Below, one piece after another: positions 45,547-57,511 of a DNA stretch of 64,000 bases. The position numbers and the translations under genes are program-made. Source of the DNA: Puffinus mauretanicus (taxonomy: Eukaryota; Chordata; Aves; Procellariiformes; Procellariidae); contig JAJKFH010003870.1 of NCBI GenBank assembly GCA_023333565.1, forward strand, positions 1 to 64,000, read 5' to 3'. The first letter of the stretch is position 1. Every line of letters starts with the position of its first letter. The notes under the pieces were generated by a model, which worked only from the letters and a program-made list of their open reading frames with translations, was not told where the DNA came from and made no database searches.

Positions 45547-48229
45547 AGGAGTTGAACCCCCTGGGGCAGGATGGTCTCAAGTAGCTGGGGGGCAGCGAGG
45601 CGACGCGGGGTTTGAGCAGTTAGGTATTGAACGAGGGTTTGCTCAGCAAACGTGGCTTGGAGCCTGCAGCTTGCTGCATGCAGGCACCTTTGCCCGGGTC
45701 AGGACGGCTCTCCTGGGTCTTGGCAGCATAGCCGGCGTGTGGGCATGTCGCAGCAACCCCAGTCATGCGTCTCCTCTTGCCTCCATGTTGGGAAAAAGGC
45801 TCAAGTTGCCTCTTTGTTGAAAGGGGTCTGCAAAATTATTTGAAACCAGCTGCAAGAGTTTCATTTTGGGGAAGGTCGGGGCATGGGAGAAGAGATGGCT
45901 GTGAACAGGGGGAGTGGAGCGGGAGAGGGAAGCAGGCCAGCGTGTCTGTGTAGCCCCAGTTTGGGATGGAGCGGGCTACGAGTGGTGTGATGCTTGCGGG
46001 AGGATTAGAGCAATAAGGGCTTCAGTATCTCTGAAACGAAAAAAGAAAGAGTCTGGTGTATTGTGCTCATGTTCCTGAATGAAACTATTTTACAGTGGTT
46101 CTGCTAAAAGGTTTTAGCACCAGAGAGAAAATGGGAATGTTTCAATTCTCTTTACAAGGATAGTCTATTTGCATTAATTCTTTTGTGTTACATTGAAGGG
46201 AATGTCCTGGCAAAATGTCATTTGAAAGGATTATTTTAGAGTTTAAATGTGTCTTGCCAATCCCTTCTTTCTTTTCTTCCTCTCCAAGAAGAGCAGGGAA
46301 ATGTATGCTAAAATAAATTTTGGCTTCCTAGCTATTTAGGGAGTAAAAATTAATTCAAAAGATCTTAAGGCTTATAGAACGGAAAACATTTGCTCCTGCA
46401 GTTCATTGCAGCTGAAGAAATTTGTTATATTTACATCTCCACATTTTAGTTTTGGTTTGAGGTGCTAGGACACAGATTTACAGCCTGAAAAAGGTAGAAG
46501 ATTGGCTTGGATGGTCATGTTTATTATACAGTCTTGTCCACGTCTCGCTTCTCTCCTTGTGTACAACCCTCGTGAAGTTGTTTTTATTGAGATTTCGATG
46601 TATGTAAATTCTGCAAAGCAGTGATGAATTGAGAGTAATAATTTAGCACTTGATTTTGAGTAGTACTCTTGACACAGTGAAATTAGACTTTCATTGCATT
46701 CTATTTTTAATATATTTAAAAAAGAAAGGAAGATAATTGACTGTTTCTCACTGAATTTTATAAATGGCTTTGTAACTGTTAGTGGTTCCAAAAAGAAATA
46801 AACTTGAGTGAGGCGTAACAGGATCTGCTCTATGACTTTTGGCAGAAGATAAGCAATATCGCAAGATGTACTTTTCACAGATGCTGCAGTCTGAACAAAA
46901 CTTTGTCATAGGCCATTCCTAATTTCTCATCCGCTTGTGACCATATTGTGTTCTAGTTGTAATTGGTTATGAAGAGATGGAACAGTCAAGTATATTAGTA
47001 TTTTCTACTGTGACTTAGCAGGTAAGCTTGGTGGGGATTGAATACCACCTAACCTGCTCTGTAAACCTAAAGCTATAGTTTGGGAGCTGTATATTCACAG
47101 TCAACTGGGTTTCCATTTTCTCCTTGTACCCCTGCTGATCTTGCAAAGTTGATTGTTGGTTTTGCCACTGCCCTCTTTTGTGCTATATTCGGTAATCAAG
47201 GATTGAGGGCATGCTTGTGTAGCACATTTGGTTCTTAAAAAATACTTTTAAGCTTGTTTCTTTATTGATGTTCACCTCTGATAACTTTTGACCTTACAGT
47301 GGAGATGCAGCAGGGGCCAACGGCAATTCTGATGAGAGAAGCAATAGCAGAGAACCCTTGCACTAGTAAGGTCACAGGGTCCTTCAAACAGAGGTGAAGC
47401 TACCAAAAAAGGTCCCCTGGTGGATAAGCCTCCTGTTCTCACCCAAACAAAACTCTGTGTGTCCATGTTCATAAAAGGTTTTCCTTGTGGGAAACTGCCC
47501 GAGAATTTACATCTGGTCCTGTCATTCAGGTAAGGTGTCTCATGCAGCGTGGCCAGGCCTCTACATTGCCGAAATAGATGACTTTGGGACTTTAAGCCAG
47601 TTGAAAGAACAGTTATTTTGGATATTTTCTTTAAAAAAAAGTGTTTTCTTCTGATGCAGTGTATCATGATTTCCTCCCCAAAATAAGGACATCAGCACAA
47701 ATACAAAGATGCACTCTTTACTGACACAGACAGGGGACTATTGACTAATGTCCAGGAGATAGCATGCTGTCCATTTTGCTTGTGATGTTGATTTGCTTGT
47801 GATGCTTAAGAGTAAAAATGTAGCTTGGAAAGCCTGAAAACCACCCCGACATGCTGCCAGTCCAGTAGCCACCATGCCTAAGCACAAGGCCAAGATTTCT
47901 CAGCTCCTGGGTCAGGTCTGTGCAGAGTGGTGCTGGGATCCATGAATCAAGGTTATTCAGTAACATGGTGGCTGTTACACTGCATTTGCCTTTCATTCTG
48001 TGTTTATCAGAAAGAGCCATATAGAACTGAGTAAACAAAAAAAAAAATATCCTTAATTTTAGGAGCAATTATTCTCAAAAAAAAAAAAAAGGCAAACGAA
48101 AGGAAACTGTGCAAAATACATTTTTGTTTCCAAGGGAAACAGTAATGAGAAAGAGTTAGGTCATTGTGGAAAAAGACCACATAGAAAACCTTTTTTAGCA
48201 AGGATGTAGAAACAGAGCTTATCTTTTTG
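45547..48229. other. Intronic DNA, no gene seen
   Basis: A GC-richer part (45550-45980) is followed by AT-rich sequence. A poly(A) run lies at 48038-48047 and another at 48077-48090. Open frames (46465-46878 -, 47272-47667 -) lack recognisable domains. Confidence 0.55.
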
Positions 48230-48441
48230 GGCAGCTTTACCTAATAGATAAGGCCCTGGACTGGAAGCGGGTTCAAATCCCAGCTCTGCTGAAGAATTTT
48301 TGTCAACTTAGACCTATCAGTTTGTGCCCTTGTAATTTCTTTTTGCAAAGTGAAGATAATACAGCTTGTCCTCTGAGAAGTGTTCAGAGTAAAGATGAAG
48401 TGCTTGTGTGGTCCCCTGGTATGGTACAGTGCTAGTGCCCA
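48230..48441 (+). mobile_element. Ancient tRNA-derived SINE, MIR-like, plus strand
   Basis: The segment contains GGTTCAAATCC at 48270-48280, an exact pol III B-box, preceded by a degenerate A-box region (TACCTAATAGATAAGG) and followed by CAGCTCTGCTGAAG, as in the MIR head (consensus ...CCCGGCTCTGCCACT). Downstream, CAACTTAGACCTATCAGTTTG, the string TGTGCCCTTGTAATTTCT, AAAGTGAAGATAATAC and TGTTCAGAGTAAAGATGAAG follow the order of the MIR/CORE-SINE body (CTTAACCTCTCTGTGCC, CAGTTTCC, AAATGGGGATAATA, GTGAGGATTAAATGAG). It is strongly diverged, as expected of an amniote-age insertion. Related CORE-SINE families are possible. Confidence 0.75.
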
Positions 48442-48704
48442 CCTACACAGGTACTTAGGATTTGAGGGTTGCAGTTGTGCATGACAGATTGTCCTGCTCG
48501 CTTTTATGTCCTGACTGAGATACCACTTAATTTTTCACCCTTCCTTAAGGAGACTGTTGTTGCCAATCAATGGCAGTGCTCTCAGAGGCCCCCTCCTCAC
48601 CCCCAACTTCAGAGGAACCAAGTGACTGTATTGGTCACTTCACTACCTTTGTGCCAAGGCCCAGATGCTAAATAATTAAGCCTTGTAGCAGACTTTTGGA
48701 ATGT
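48442..48704. other. Spacer between two SINE relics
   Basis: About 260 bp of unremarkable intron lies between the two oppositely oriented MIR-like elements. No feature is recognised in it. Confidence 0.5.
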
Positions 48705-48832
48705 CTAAGCATTATCCCAGCTTTTCAGGTGGTGAATGAAGCATGGGGAGGTTGACTGGCATGCTCAGGATTATACAGCCGTGTGCCCAGCCCAATACAA
48801 CCCCAAACCCAGTGTCTTTGGTATTCCTTCCT
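48705..48832 (-). mobile_element. Ancient MIR-like SINE fragment, minus strand
   Basis: On the + strand the order ATTATCCCAGCTTTTCAGGTGG, GAATGAAGCATGGGGAGGTT, GACTGGCATGCTCAGGATTA, ACAGCCGTGTG and AACCCAGTGTCTTTGG matches the reverse complement of MIR (ATTATCCCCATTTTACAGATGG, GAAACTGAGGCACAGAGAGG, TTAAGTGACTTGCCCAAGG, TCACACAGC, AACCCAGGTCTCC). It is partial, highly diverged and opposite in orientation to the copy about 260 bp upstream. Confidence 0.68.
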
Positions 48833-51800
48833 CTGTCTGAGGACGAGCTTTAATGTATTTCATGCTACCAAACCCAACCTATAAGGGCTGGGTCAGCGTT
48901 ACATTAAGCGTTATCAAAGCGCTGGGGAATTGGAAGAGATACTGAGGCTTTTCTTTCTGAATTAGGTGTCTTCAAGACCGCAGAAAGTGAAATTCTCTGT
49001 GCTTGGTGTTACAAAACCTAGACTTGCTAACTCAGTGCTGAGCCAAATCCAAAGTGATGAGTAGCAATGCTTGCTTGTTTTTCAGTTTTCAGTATAATGA
49101 TGCAGCCTTTGTTTCCTCTTTTTCTGGTATGCAGTGTTTTCTATAAGCTGCAGAACAGCTGTGGTGTTATGGCACAATGATGGCAGAAATCTGCGTGCTG
49201 ACAGTGTCACGGGTACAAGTCCTTGAAGTCCATGGCAATGCTGGGAGCTGTAGTGGAGAACATCTGTTAGAAACAGGCCGGGCACACGCTGCTGGACCTA
49301 ACTTGTTACCACAATTGTAAACCATGGGATGGTAAAAACAATTGAATGAGAGTGTCTAAGCTTTTGTAAAGCCCATTTAAATTCAGCATCTAATGAATTT
49401 TCACAAGGAGCGAGCCCAAAGAAATGCAACACCTCAAAGCCTTCAGTTAAAATGAAGGTGTCTTTAAGACTCATGTTTCAGTATTCCACTGGGGAAAACC
49501 AGATTTCTTATATCTTAGAGCACTAAGGTAAAAATTAACTGAGAAACCCAGCGCTGCTCCCCAGCCCCCAAAGTCTTCCAGGCCTACTTTAAATCTCCTA
49601 AAGGAGCAGAGAAATATAAACAATCTATTGGAAAAAAATACCCAAACAGTTGCTAGAAAAATGAACTTCCTTTCCAGGTATCTTTAAGGCAGTCATCGGG
49701 TCCACCAGTATTTGTAGCATCGGAAGCACCTGCCACAAGGTTACCACTGACCCTACAGCCCCACATTCACTTCATGCGTATCTGCTTAACAAGCTGGAAA
49801 CCTTTAAAGGGTGCCCAGGTTCCTGCTGGAGTTTTAACTGTGGTAAATCAAAGCCAAACAGAGGCTTTCTGAGCCTTCTGTTTCAGCATCTTTTAGTTTT
49901 CAAATGGTGGTAGTTATTTTTTGCTGACAGAATTTTTTTTTTACGTGTAATCATTGTTTAGTTAGTTTCTAAGTGAGAGAAGTAGTTGAAATCTGCCTGT
50001 TCTGAAGAGAAGAGGGAAAATATTGCGAGTTCATCTGTCAGTGAAAACTGACGAAAATTGATGTAGTTCCATTTAAGAGCCTGTTAACTCCATGGTTAAC
50101 CAACACAGTCCCAAACAAAACGTGAACACAACCTGTGTGTTTATATTGGCCACAGCTTTTGGTATCACCAGTGTATGGGAAAAAAATATTTCATCCTGAC
50201 CCTTGTGCAAAAGCCAATGGTTAAGTTGCAGGCAACTTCAAAATGCAGTTACTCCCTACATAAAAAATGTACAGTGGAAAATAGCAGCTCAACCATGTGC
50301 AGAAATAAAGCCAGAAGAGAGAGTGTATTTTCAGTAGCAATTTAGTGCATGATTGATCTTAGTGATAGCAGTAGTGTAGCGTTCATAGCTGAATAAGCCC
50401 ACCAGCCACAACTTGCTTGTAATGTGTGTGTTGGAAAAATGCAAAGAAAATAAATTAAGTTTTAAGTAAAATTTACATTTGTATTAGAAAATCAACATGT
50501 TAGAGTTTAGCATGCTTAACATTTTATGAGAGCTAATTCCCTTTCCAAAATTGCTCTGTTTATGTGTTTGTTTTGCCGTTTCCTCTGACTCTCTTCTGTG
50601 TCTGTTTGTCTTGATATCTCTAGTATATTGGTTTTTTTAAGATTAACACCTGAAAGGCAAAACCAGCAATTTCAGATGCAGTTAACTTTGCCCCTGTGTG
50701 TTCGGTTTTTTATTAAATTCCCTGGAATGCTTCCTCCCTTCCCACCACCCTCTCTCATAAGGGAGCTGATAAGAGAGCATCATTTTTACCTGGGGGTGTC
50801 CCAAAGCAGTTGTCGCCTGCCTGGGTTATGTGGACAAGAAACCATTTAGAGGAGCAAAGGCAAAGCATGGCACGAAAGACAGGTCACACTACGAAGACAT
50901 GGTGCCTCTGCAGCGGGGCCAGCTCTGAAGGGAGGTGTTGGTTTAAAGGGCTGCAGCTGTGCGATGTCATCTGGGTACCCGGGGCATGGTTTTGCTCTAG
51001 TCATGCTTTGTGGTTGCGTTCTGACTTCGGTGTTTGCAAGCACAAGCTCATGCTCCCTGATGCTGCGAAGGGAAGCTTTTAAGCTGAAGTCTTTTACCCT
51101 GTGGAAATTCGAATATGAAAGCTGTCAAAACCACCTGGCAGTGGGTGAGAGAGATTTCCTTTCTCACCCTGACCTCTCTTTTACAATAACTACACTTTCA
51201 CATGTGGTTCTGAACAGCCACGGTAATCGTAAGGACGGTGTTCAGAAAGGGTCTGGCAGAGGTGGGCAGCCTCAATGGACGCCTTTGCTTTTCCAGCTCT
51301 CCCTTGAGCGCTTCCCTTTGTAATGAGGGTGCTCAGAGTAACAGGCATCCTTGAGCATTTTAAAATCAGCATCTTTATGTTGGTTTATCCTTTTTCCAGT
51401 GCACAGCTTTTTTTGCCTCCAAAGCAGCTCTTACCTTCCTTCCCACCCCCTGCAAAGAAGAGATTTGAAAACAGTTCTGGTAATAGCACTGACTCCTGCA
51501 TCGAGGCAGCAATGATCCACTGTCGTGGCCAGCAGTGACCCTTTCCTTCAAGCTCCTCGCGTTGCTCTGGCAGTTCTGTGCTCCTTGTCTACAGACCTTC
51601 AGAAATCAGGCCACTGAGCTAAATTGCAGGTCCTAGCTGTTGGCGCCTGTGTTCACAAACCTTAACATGGTCTGGCAGGTTGATGTCTGCAAAATACGGC
51701 TTCTCTTTTGGTTTATCAGTGGTTCTGTCTGGCTGAAGGCATGCTGGCGGTTATCTCCTCCTCCCTCTTTGGGCTTTTGTGCGCCACTGAGACTTGGTAG

Positions 51801-54800
51801 ATCTTGCTGCAGCCTTTTAAGATGCTACTGCTGTGAGCTGTTTATAGCTCTGCTGGAAGATTGGCTTGTAGCAGAGTTGGTGAACCCCTTGTGTGCACCT
51901 GTATGTCAGCTGGGTTTCTGGGTTAAAGTCCTAAATATTAGTGTAACCTGCTAGTAAAAATAGCTTTGCCCCCAAATCCAGACAGTAGGATGGAGAAGCT
52001 AGGGCGCGGCATTCCTTCCCTTCTGCTGGGAGTGCGCACGTATTTAGATGTGGAGTTTGGCTCAACTCCGAAGCTCCTAGAAAAAGAGGTCCTGCTGCCT
52101 TGTAGGTCTTTGTGGGATCTGGCAGAGGTGCGACTGAGCAAGCTGCAGCCTTCGTGAGCAGCTGAGATGGACTGAGCTCTTCCTAAGCAATGTGACTGGT
52201 ACGAACCTGATCTGCAGCTGGGGTATGGCAGGCAATGAGGACAGAAAGTGTGCAGGTCACTGGAGGGAGGGCATGCTTGAGCCTGATCCTTATTTTTAAG
52301 TACAATAAAAATTCAAAGGTTGAAATAATGATGACGATGTCTTGGAGCACAGAATGGACCCAGTGTTATCTAGATCCAAACAACCTTCTGTATTTTCTCT
52401 GTTTGGTTATATCCAGATATTGTTTATCTTACTAAACTTTAATTTTGATGTCTTTTATACTAGGGCTGGTTTTTTTTTGAGTGCCTACAGTAGTTATAAT
52501 GGGATCTCTAGACTAATAACACTGCTTCAGTATTTGCATAAGGGCCTTATATATTTCAGTTCCACTTGGGAGGATGTAGATATCTAGCTTTTGAGCATGT
52601 GTTAAAATATCATTGTGGGTTATAAATTGTTGTTATAGGCTGTTCACATAGTGCCTTAAGATTTGCATGCCCTAGACTGATAAATGAAATGAGTGATCCT
52701 GTTCTGAGTAAATTCAGGCTCTCTATTTTACTGCTGTTCCTTTGCAGAAGGGCAGACCTGACGTTGCATGTTGGATTTTGCATGCATGGTGTGTGCAGCT
52801 AATCTTGGTTCATAATAACTTACTTTAGAGCTATTTTATTGTGAGGTGTTATCTTGTGGTGTGGAAACAGCAGGTTGTTTCAGCTTAGTTCGCCCAGTGG
52901 CAGTAGTTCTTTAAGACAGCGCAGTTGTGTTGAAAGTCCACGGTTTGCACAACGGGCTTTAGGCTGTGTTCAGTTCTTTTTGTGTTATTTCCTCTCCCTT
53001 TTACTCATTCATGACTGCCACATCATTTTTGCTCTGTGAAGAAGAAAGGGAGTTATTTCGTTTGGGAGGTATCTTCCTGCGCATAAAGAAGTGGCTTTGA
53101 GTATTTCTGTTCCCTGCTGCTACAGTTCTATCACTAGATCAGCTCCTGTTTTGCTTATACAGTCTCCCTTTTCAGATATGCCAAACAGGGCAGTGGTGAC
53201 CTGTACAGAATATTGTAGGACATGCTCATATATGCCTTTCTGGTGTATAAAGTAGACTTAAAGCTGCTGCATCTGGTTGACAGACCTGGGTGAGTGGTGG
53301 TTGTGTGCTACCATGTCACAGAAGTAGGGTGCCGTGGTGTGTGCTACTTCCATCAGTAATTTCTTCCAGTATCTGTATACAAGACGTGTCGAGATCTGTA
53401 CATGAAAGTGTATAACATCTCTGTCTGAGATGTACAAAGTACCTGCTATTGAAGAGTTGTTTGTATTGCTCTGAATTAGTCTTCTCAAACTTGAACACTT
53501 TGTCCAGGATGGACAACCAAGCTCCTGTTCTAGGCAGTGAAAAGAGAGAGCAGCTGCAGAGGGTGGTCGTGCCCTCCTCAGGTTGGTATCCACGTGGTTT
53601 ACACCCATGTCGCTGTGGCCATGGACAGATGGAATAAACCAGCTTTTGGAGAAACACATCCCTTTCTCTTGACTCGGAGAGCCTGTATAGCTGACTTACA
53701 GTGCCTGGCTTTCAGATGGCTGAAGTTAGGTGCCAGGAGACCCATCCTAAATGTCTCACTCCAGCAGTGGGTCCCTAATGAAGTTCCAGAACTTTACTTA
53801 ACAACTTTGTCTCTTATCATATTATTTTCAAGTATAAGCTGTGGATATTGTGGTTGTAACTCTGTTTTATTTTGAGGCAATTTTAAGTACTGTTTCTCTT
53901 GCCCAGCCGAGTGGCATCTACATGCTTTTGCCCTGTTCAGCGGAGCTTTTCTTAGAGAAGCACATCTAGAACATGTAGAGCTTCTCAGAAAGCAACAGAA
54001 GGAGATGCCTGAAACGTCTGTTGTGAAGGGAAAGAGGAGCATTTTCTGTGAAGAATATAGCAAGAATTAACAGATCTGAAGCAAATTACCATCTGAAAGG
54101 TGCTGCTTTTGGGAGTTTCAAAACACTAAAGGAGATCATGGAAAACAAATCATTCTGCTAATGTAGGACGCAGCTTAGTCCATGAAAGTTATTAGTTTTT
54201 GGAAACTTTTTGTAATCATGTCAAACTCCTTACTAAACCATCTGGACCTTTTTTCCTTTCTTGGCTTGGTTAGTATGTGTAGCCACTTTTATTTGGCGTG
54301 AATAGCGTGGGGGCCGAAAGAAAAGACTTACTCCAGAGAAGGCAAAGGATACCTTTTCCAAAGATCTATTTCATTAAGAGATCATGGGAGACAGAGTTTT
54401 GCCCCACTTTGGGAAATTGCAGAATCTCAAGGAGCTGATGTGGCAAGTAGTGAAGGACCAAGAAACAGTCATGCTAAATCAGATGCAGGTGCAAGGAGAT
54501 AGCTGAACTTTGCGCAGAGAGTCATTTCTATGAGTCATATGTATGTGTCTGCCTCCTAGCAGCCCGAACGAAAGAACTTTTAAAACGCTATTATCTAATT
54601 AAGATAACAAGGCATTTGAGGAAGGATCTTCCCCATCTGGATGATTTTATTGGATCAGCTAAATTGTATGACTTTATTAGCTGTGGTCTGCCTCGATGGA
54701 AAGCTACAGCTGGTGGAAGAAGATGGAAGAGGTGGCCTGGACTGAGCTCCAAACTGCAAAATTCAAATCCAGATCGCTTGCACCTCTGAAATTACAGGAG

Positions 54801-55604
54801 TCTGGGCACAAGTCTGATCAAGGTCTTTTGCTTATTTGAAAGCGTGTCTTTCTTTTTTCTCCAGTGTTGTTGACTTGTTCAGGATTTATCTCGCTTTGAA
54901 GTGGCTGGGCTCTCTTCTGCAGTTGTCAAATTTCAGGGTAGGAGTAATGGAGCAGCAGTTATTGTGTCTTGAGCTTATATGGATCAAAGACGTGTGTATG
55001 TATGTGAGTGTACATGAGTGTACGTGTTCTTCATTTTCTCCTGAGAAGTCAGATTTCATGTCACACGGCAAGGGAGTGGGGGAGAGGTACCGCTTGGGGA
55101 TGAGAGGCAGCGTGTATCAATATGCCCAAATATATATTGACAAATGCATTCGATGTGCCTGTCAGAATAGAGTCTTCTCCCTGATATAGAGGGCAGCTGC
55201 CTGCTGCTGACTTGAGAGGTGTTTATGAGCAAATAAATCCTTGTCGTCTTTCCATCTGCTAAATGGATGTGCTAAATCGGTAGAAAGAAGTAGGAGGAAG
55301 GTGCAGGAGCCTACCTGCCAATGACAGTATCTTGCCCAGATCCTTTTCTCTTCAACAAGCTACCATCAGAACTGTTTTTCTTACCACTTCTAAAATGTTG
55401 CTAAAATACCCGGAAAGGGAAGAGTTGTATTTCTAGATACTGAGTCAAAGTATTATCTATGTAGAATATTTTTAAAGTAATAAACCTAGCATGGTCCTAG
55501 ACACCAATGGAAAGGCAAACACGCTTGCCAAAGAAGCTTTTCCCTTGTTTGTCCTGTGGTTTGCCATCTGCTGATTAGGTCAGTTGGCTTATTTATTTAT
55601 TCAT
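48833..55604. other. Intronic DNA, no gene seen
   Basis: This is AT-rich intron with GC-richer parts at 50820-51000 and 51960-52160. A degenerate GTGTATGTATGTGAGTG repeat lies at 54991-55028. Many TAAT/ATTA-rich stretches occur; 54575-54690 is listed separately. No exon, RNA gene or recognisable transposon was found. Confidence 0.55.
54575..54690. promoter_or_regulatory. Candidate homeodomain/GATA-motif element
   Basis: TATCTAATTAAGATAACAAGG is followed by GATGATTTTATTGGATCAGC (CCAAT complement ATTGG) and GACTTTATTAGCTGTGG. The combination of TAATTA, AGATAA and ATTGG in CpG-free DNA looks enhancer-like. There is no independent support. Confidence 0.22.
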
Positions 55605-57511
55605 TACAAAAAGGAAGCCTACAGAGGGTGGAAGCAAGGACAGGTAGCCTGGGAGGAATACAGAGAAATTGTCTGAGCAGCCAGGGATCAGGTTAGAAAA
55701 GCTAAAGCCCTGATAGAATTAAATCTAGCCAGGGAAGTCAAGGGCAACAAGAAAAGCTTCTATAGGTACGTCGGGGATAAAAGGAAGACTAGGGAAAATG
55801 TGGGCCCTCTCCAGAATGAAACGGGAGACCTGGTTACCTGGGATACGGAGAAGGCTGAGGTACTCAATGACTTTTTTGCCTCAGTCTTCACCAGCAAGTG
55901 CTCAAGCCTCACCGCCCAAGCTGCAGAAGGGAAAGGCAGGGACTGGGAGAATGAAGCACTGCCCACTGTAGGAGAAGATCAGATTTGAGACCATCTAAGG
56001 AACCTGAAGGTGCACAAGTTCATGGGACCTGATGAGATCAATCTGCAGGTCCTGAAGCAACTGGTGGGTGAAGTTGCTAAGCCACTATCCATCATATTTG
56101 AGGAGTCGTGGCAGTCCGGTGAAGTTCCCACTGACTGGAAAAGGGGAACATAACCCCCATTTTTAAAAAGGGAAAAAAGGAAGACCTGGGCAGCTACAGG
56201 CCAGTCAGTCTCACCTCTGTGCCTGGGAAGATCATGGAGCAGATCCTCCTGGAAGCTCTGATGAGGCACATGGAGGACAGGGTGGTGATTCGAGACAGCC
56301 AGCATGGCTTCACCCAGGGCAAGTCCTGCCTGACCAACCTAGTGGCCTTCTATGATGGAGTGACTACATCAGTGGACTTCTGTAAGGCCTTTGACACGGT
56401 CCTGCACAACGTCCTTCTCTCTAAACTGGAGAATTATGGATTTGATGGGCGGACTGTCTGGTGGATAAGGAATTGGTTGGATGGCCGCATCCGGTGGTCA
56501 ACGGCTCCATGTCCAGATGGAGATCGGTGACAAGTGGTGTCCCGCAGGGGTCCGTATTGGGACCGGTACTGTTTAATATCTTCTCAATGATGTAGACAGT
56601 GGGATCGAGTGCACCCTCAGCAAGTTTGCAGACGACACCAAGCTGAGTGGTGCAGCTGACATGCCTGAGGGATGGGATGCCATCCAGAGGGACCTGGACA
56701 AGTTCGAGAAGTGGGCCCGTGTGAACCTCATGAGGTTCAACAAGCCCAAGTGCGGGATCATGCACCTGGGTCGGGGCAACCCCCGGTATCAATACAGGCT
56801 GGGCGATGAAGGGATTGAGAGCAGCCCAGTCCACCTGGGGGTACTGGTGGATGAAAAGCTGGTTATGAGCCGGCAATGTGCGCTCGCAGCCCAGAAGGCC
56901 AACCGTATCCTGGGCTGCATCAAAAGAAGCATGGCCAGCAGGTCGAGGGAGGTGATTCTGCCCCTCTACTCTGCTCTGGTGAGACCCCACCTGGAGTGCT
57001 GTGTCCAGCTCTGGAGCCCTCAGCACAAGAAAGACATGGACCTATTGGAGCGGATCCAGAGGAGGGCCACGAAAATGATCAGGGGGATGGAACACCTCCT
57101 CCTATGGAGAAAGACTGAGAGAGTTGGGGTTGTTCAGCCTGGAGAAGAGAAGGCTTTGGGGAGACCTTATTGCGGCCTTTCAGTACTTAAAGCGGGCTTA
57201 TAAAAAAGATGGGGACAGACTTTTTAGCAGGGTCTGTTGTGACAGGACAAGGCATAATGGTTTTAAACTAAAAGAGGGTAGATTTAGACTAGATAGAATT
57301 AAGCAATTTCTTCCAATGAGGGTGGTGAAACACTGGCACAGGTTGCCCAGAGAGGTGGTAAATGCTCCATCCCTGGAAACATTCAAGGTCAGGTTGGACG
57401 GGGCTCTGAGCAACCTGATCTAGTTGAAGATGTCCCTGCCCACTGCAGGGGAGTTGGACTAGATGACCTTTAAAGGTCCCTTCTAACCCAAACTATTCTA
57501 TGATTCTATGG
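55605..57511 (+). mobile_element. CR1 LINE, 5'-truncated, plus strand
   Basis: About 1.9 kb of CR1-family non-LTR retrotransposon. It begins inside ORF2 between the endonuclease and reverse transcriptase regions and runs to the 3' terminus ACTATTCTATGATTCTATGG, the short direct repeat that ends CR1 elements in place of poly(A). The 3' UTR signature GGACTAGATGACCTTTAAAGG lies just before it. The 5' region and all of ORF1 are missing, the usual result of incomplete reverse transcription. It lies in the same orientation as EXT1 and has no obvious target-site duplication, as expected for CR1. Confidence 0.96.
55800..57423 (+). pseudogene. Decayed CR1 ORF2 (reverse transcriptase), broken by stops and frameshifts
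   Basis: These are remnants of the CR1 ORF2 polyprotein, which in active elements carries an AP endonuclease and a reverse transcriptase. Four open fragments survive. 55800-55988 is the linker before RT. 56219-56530 holds RT finger/palm blocks, with [10 protein letters not shown] at 56300-56329 and DFCKAFDTV (motif A) at 56375-56401. 56661-57203, extended upstream to the catalytic FADD box at 56625-56636 (motif C), is the next. 57124-57423 is the C-terminal thumb-like part. The frame changes between about 56500 and 56620 and again near 57120. A TGA follows at 55986 and another stop at 56528. The endonuclease is absent. The copy cannot encode an active protein. Confidence 0.9.

Noticed and set aside
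48230..48305. Functional tRNA gene at GGTTCAAATCC
   Set aside because: The downstream sequence follows the MIR body and the cloverleaf stems do not pair, so a SINE relic explains it better.
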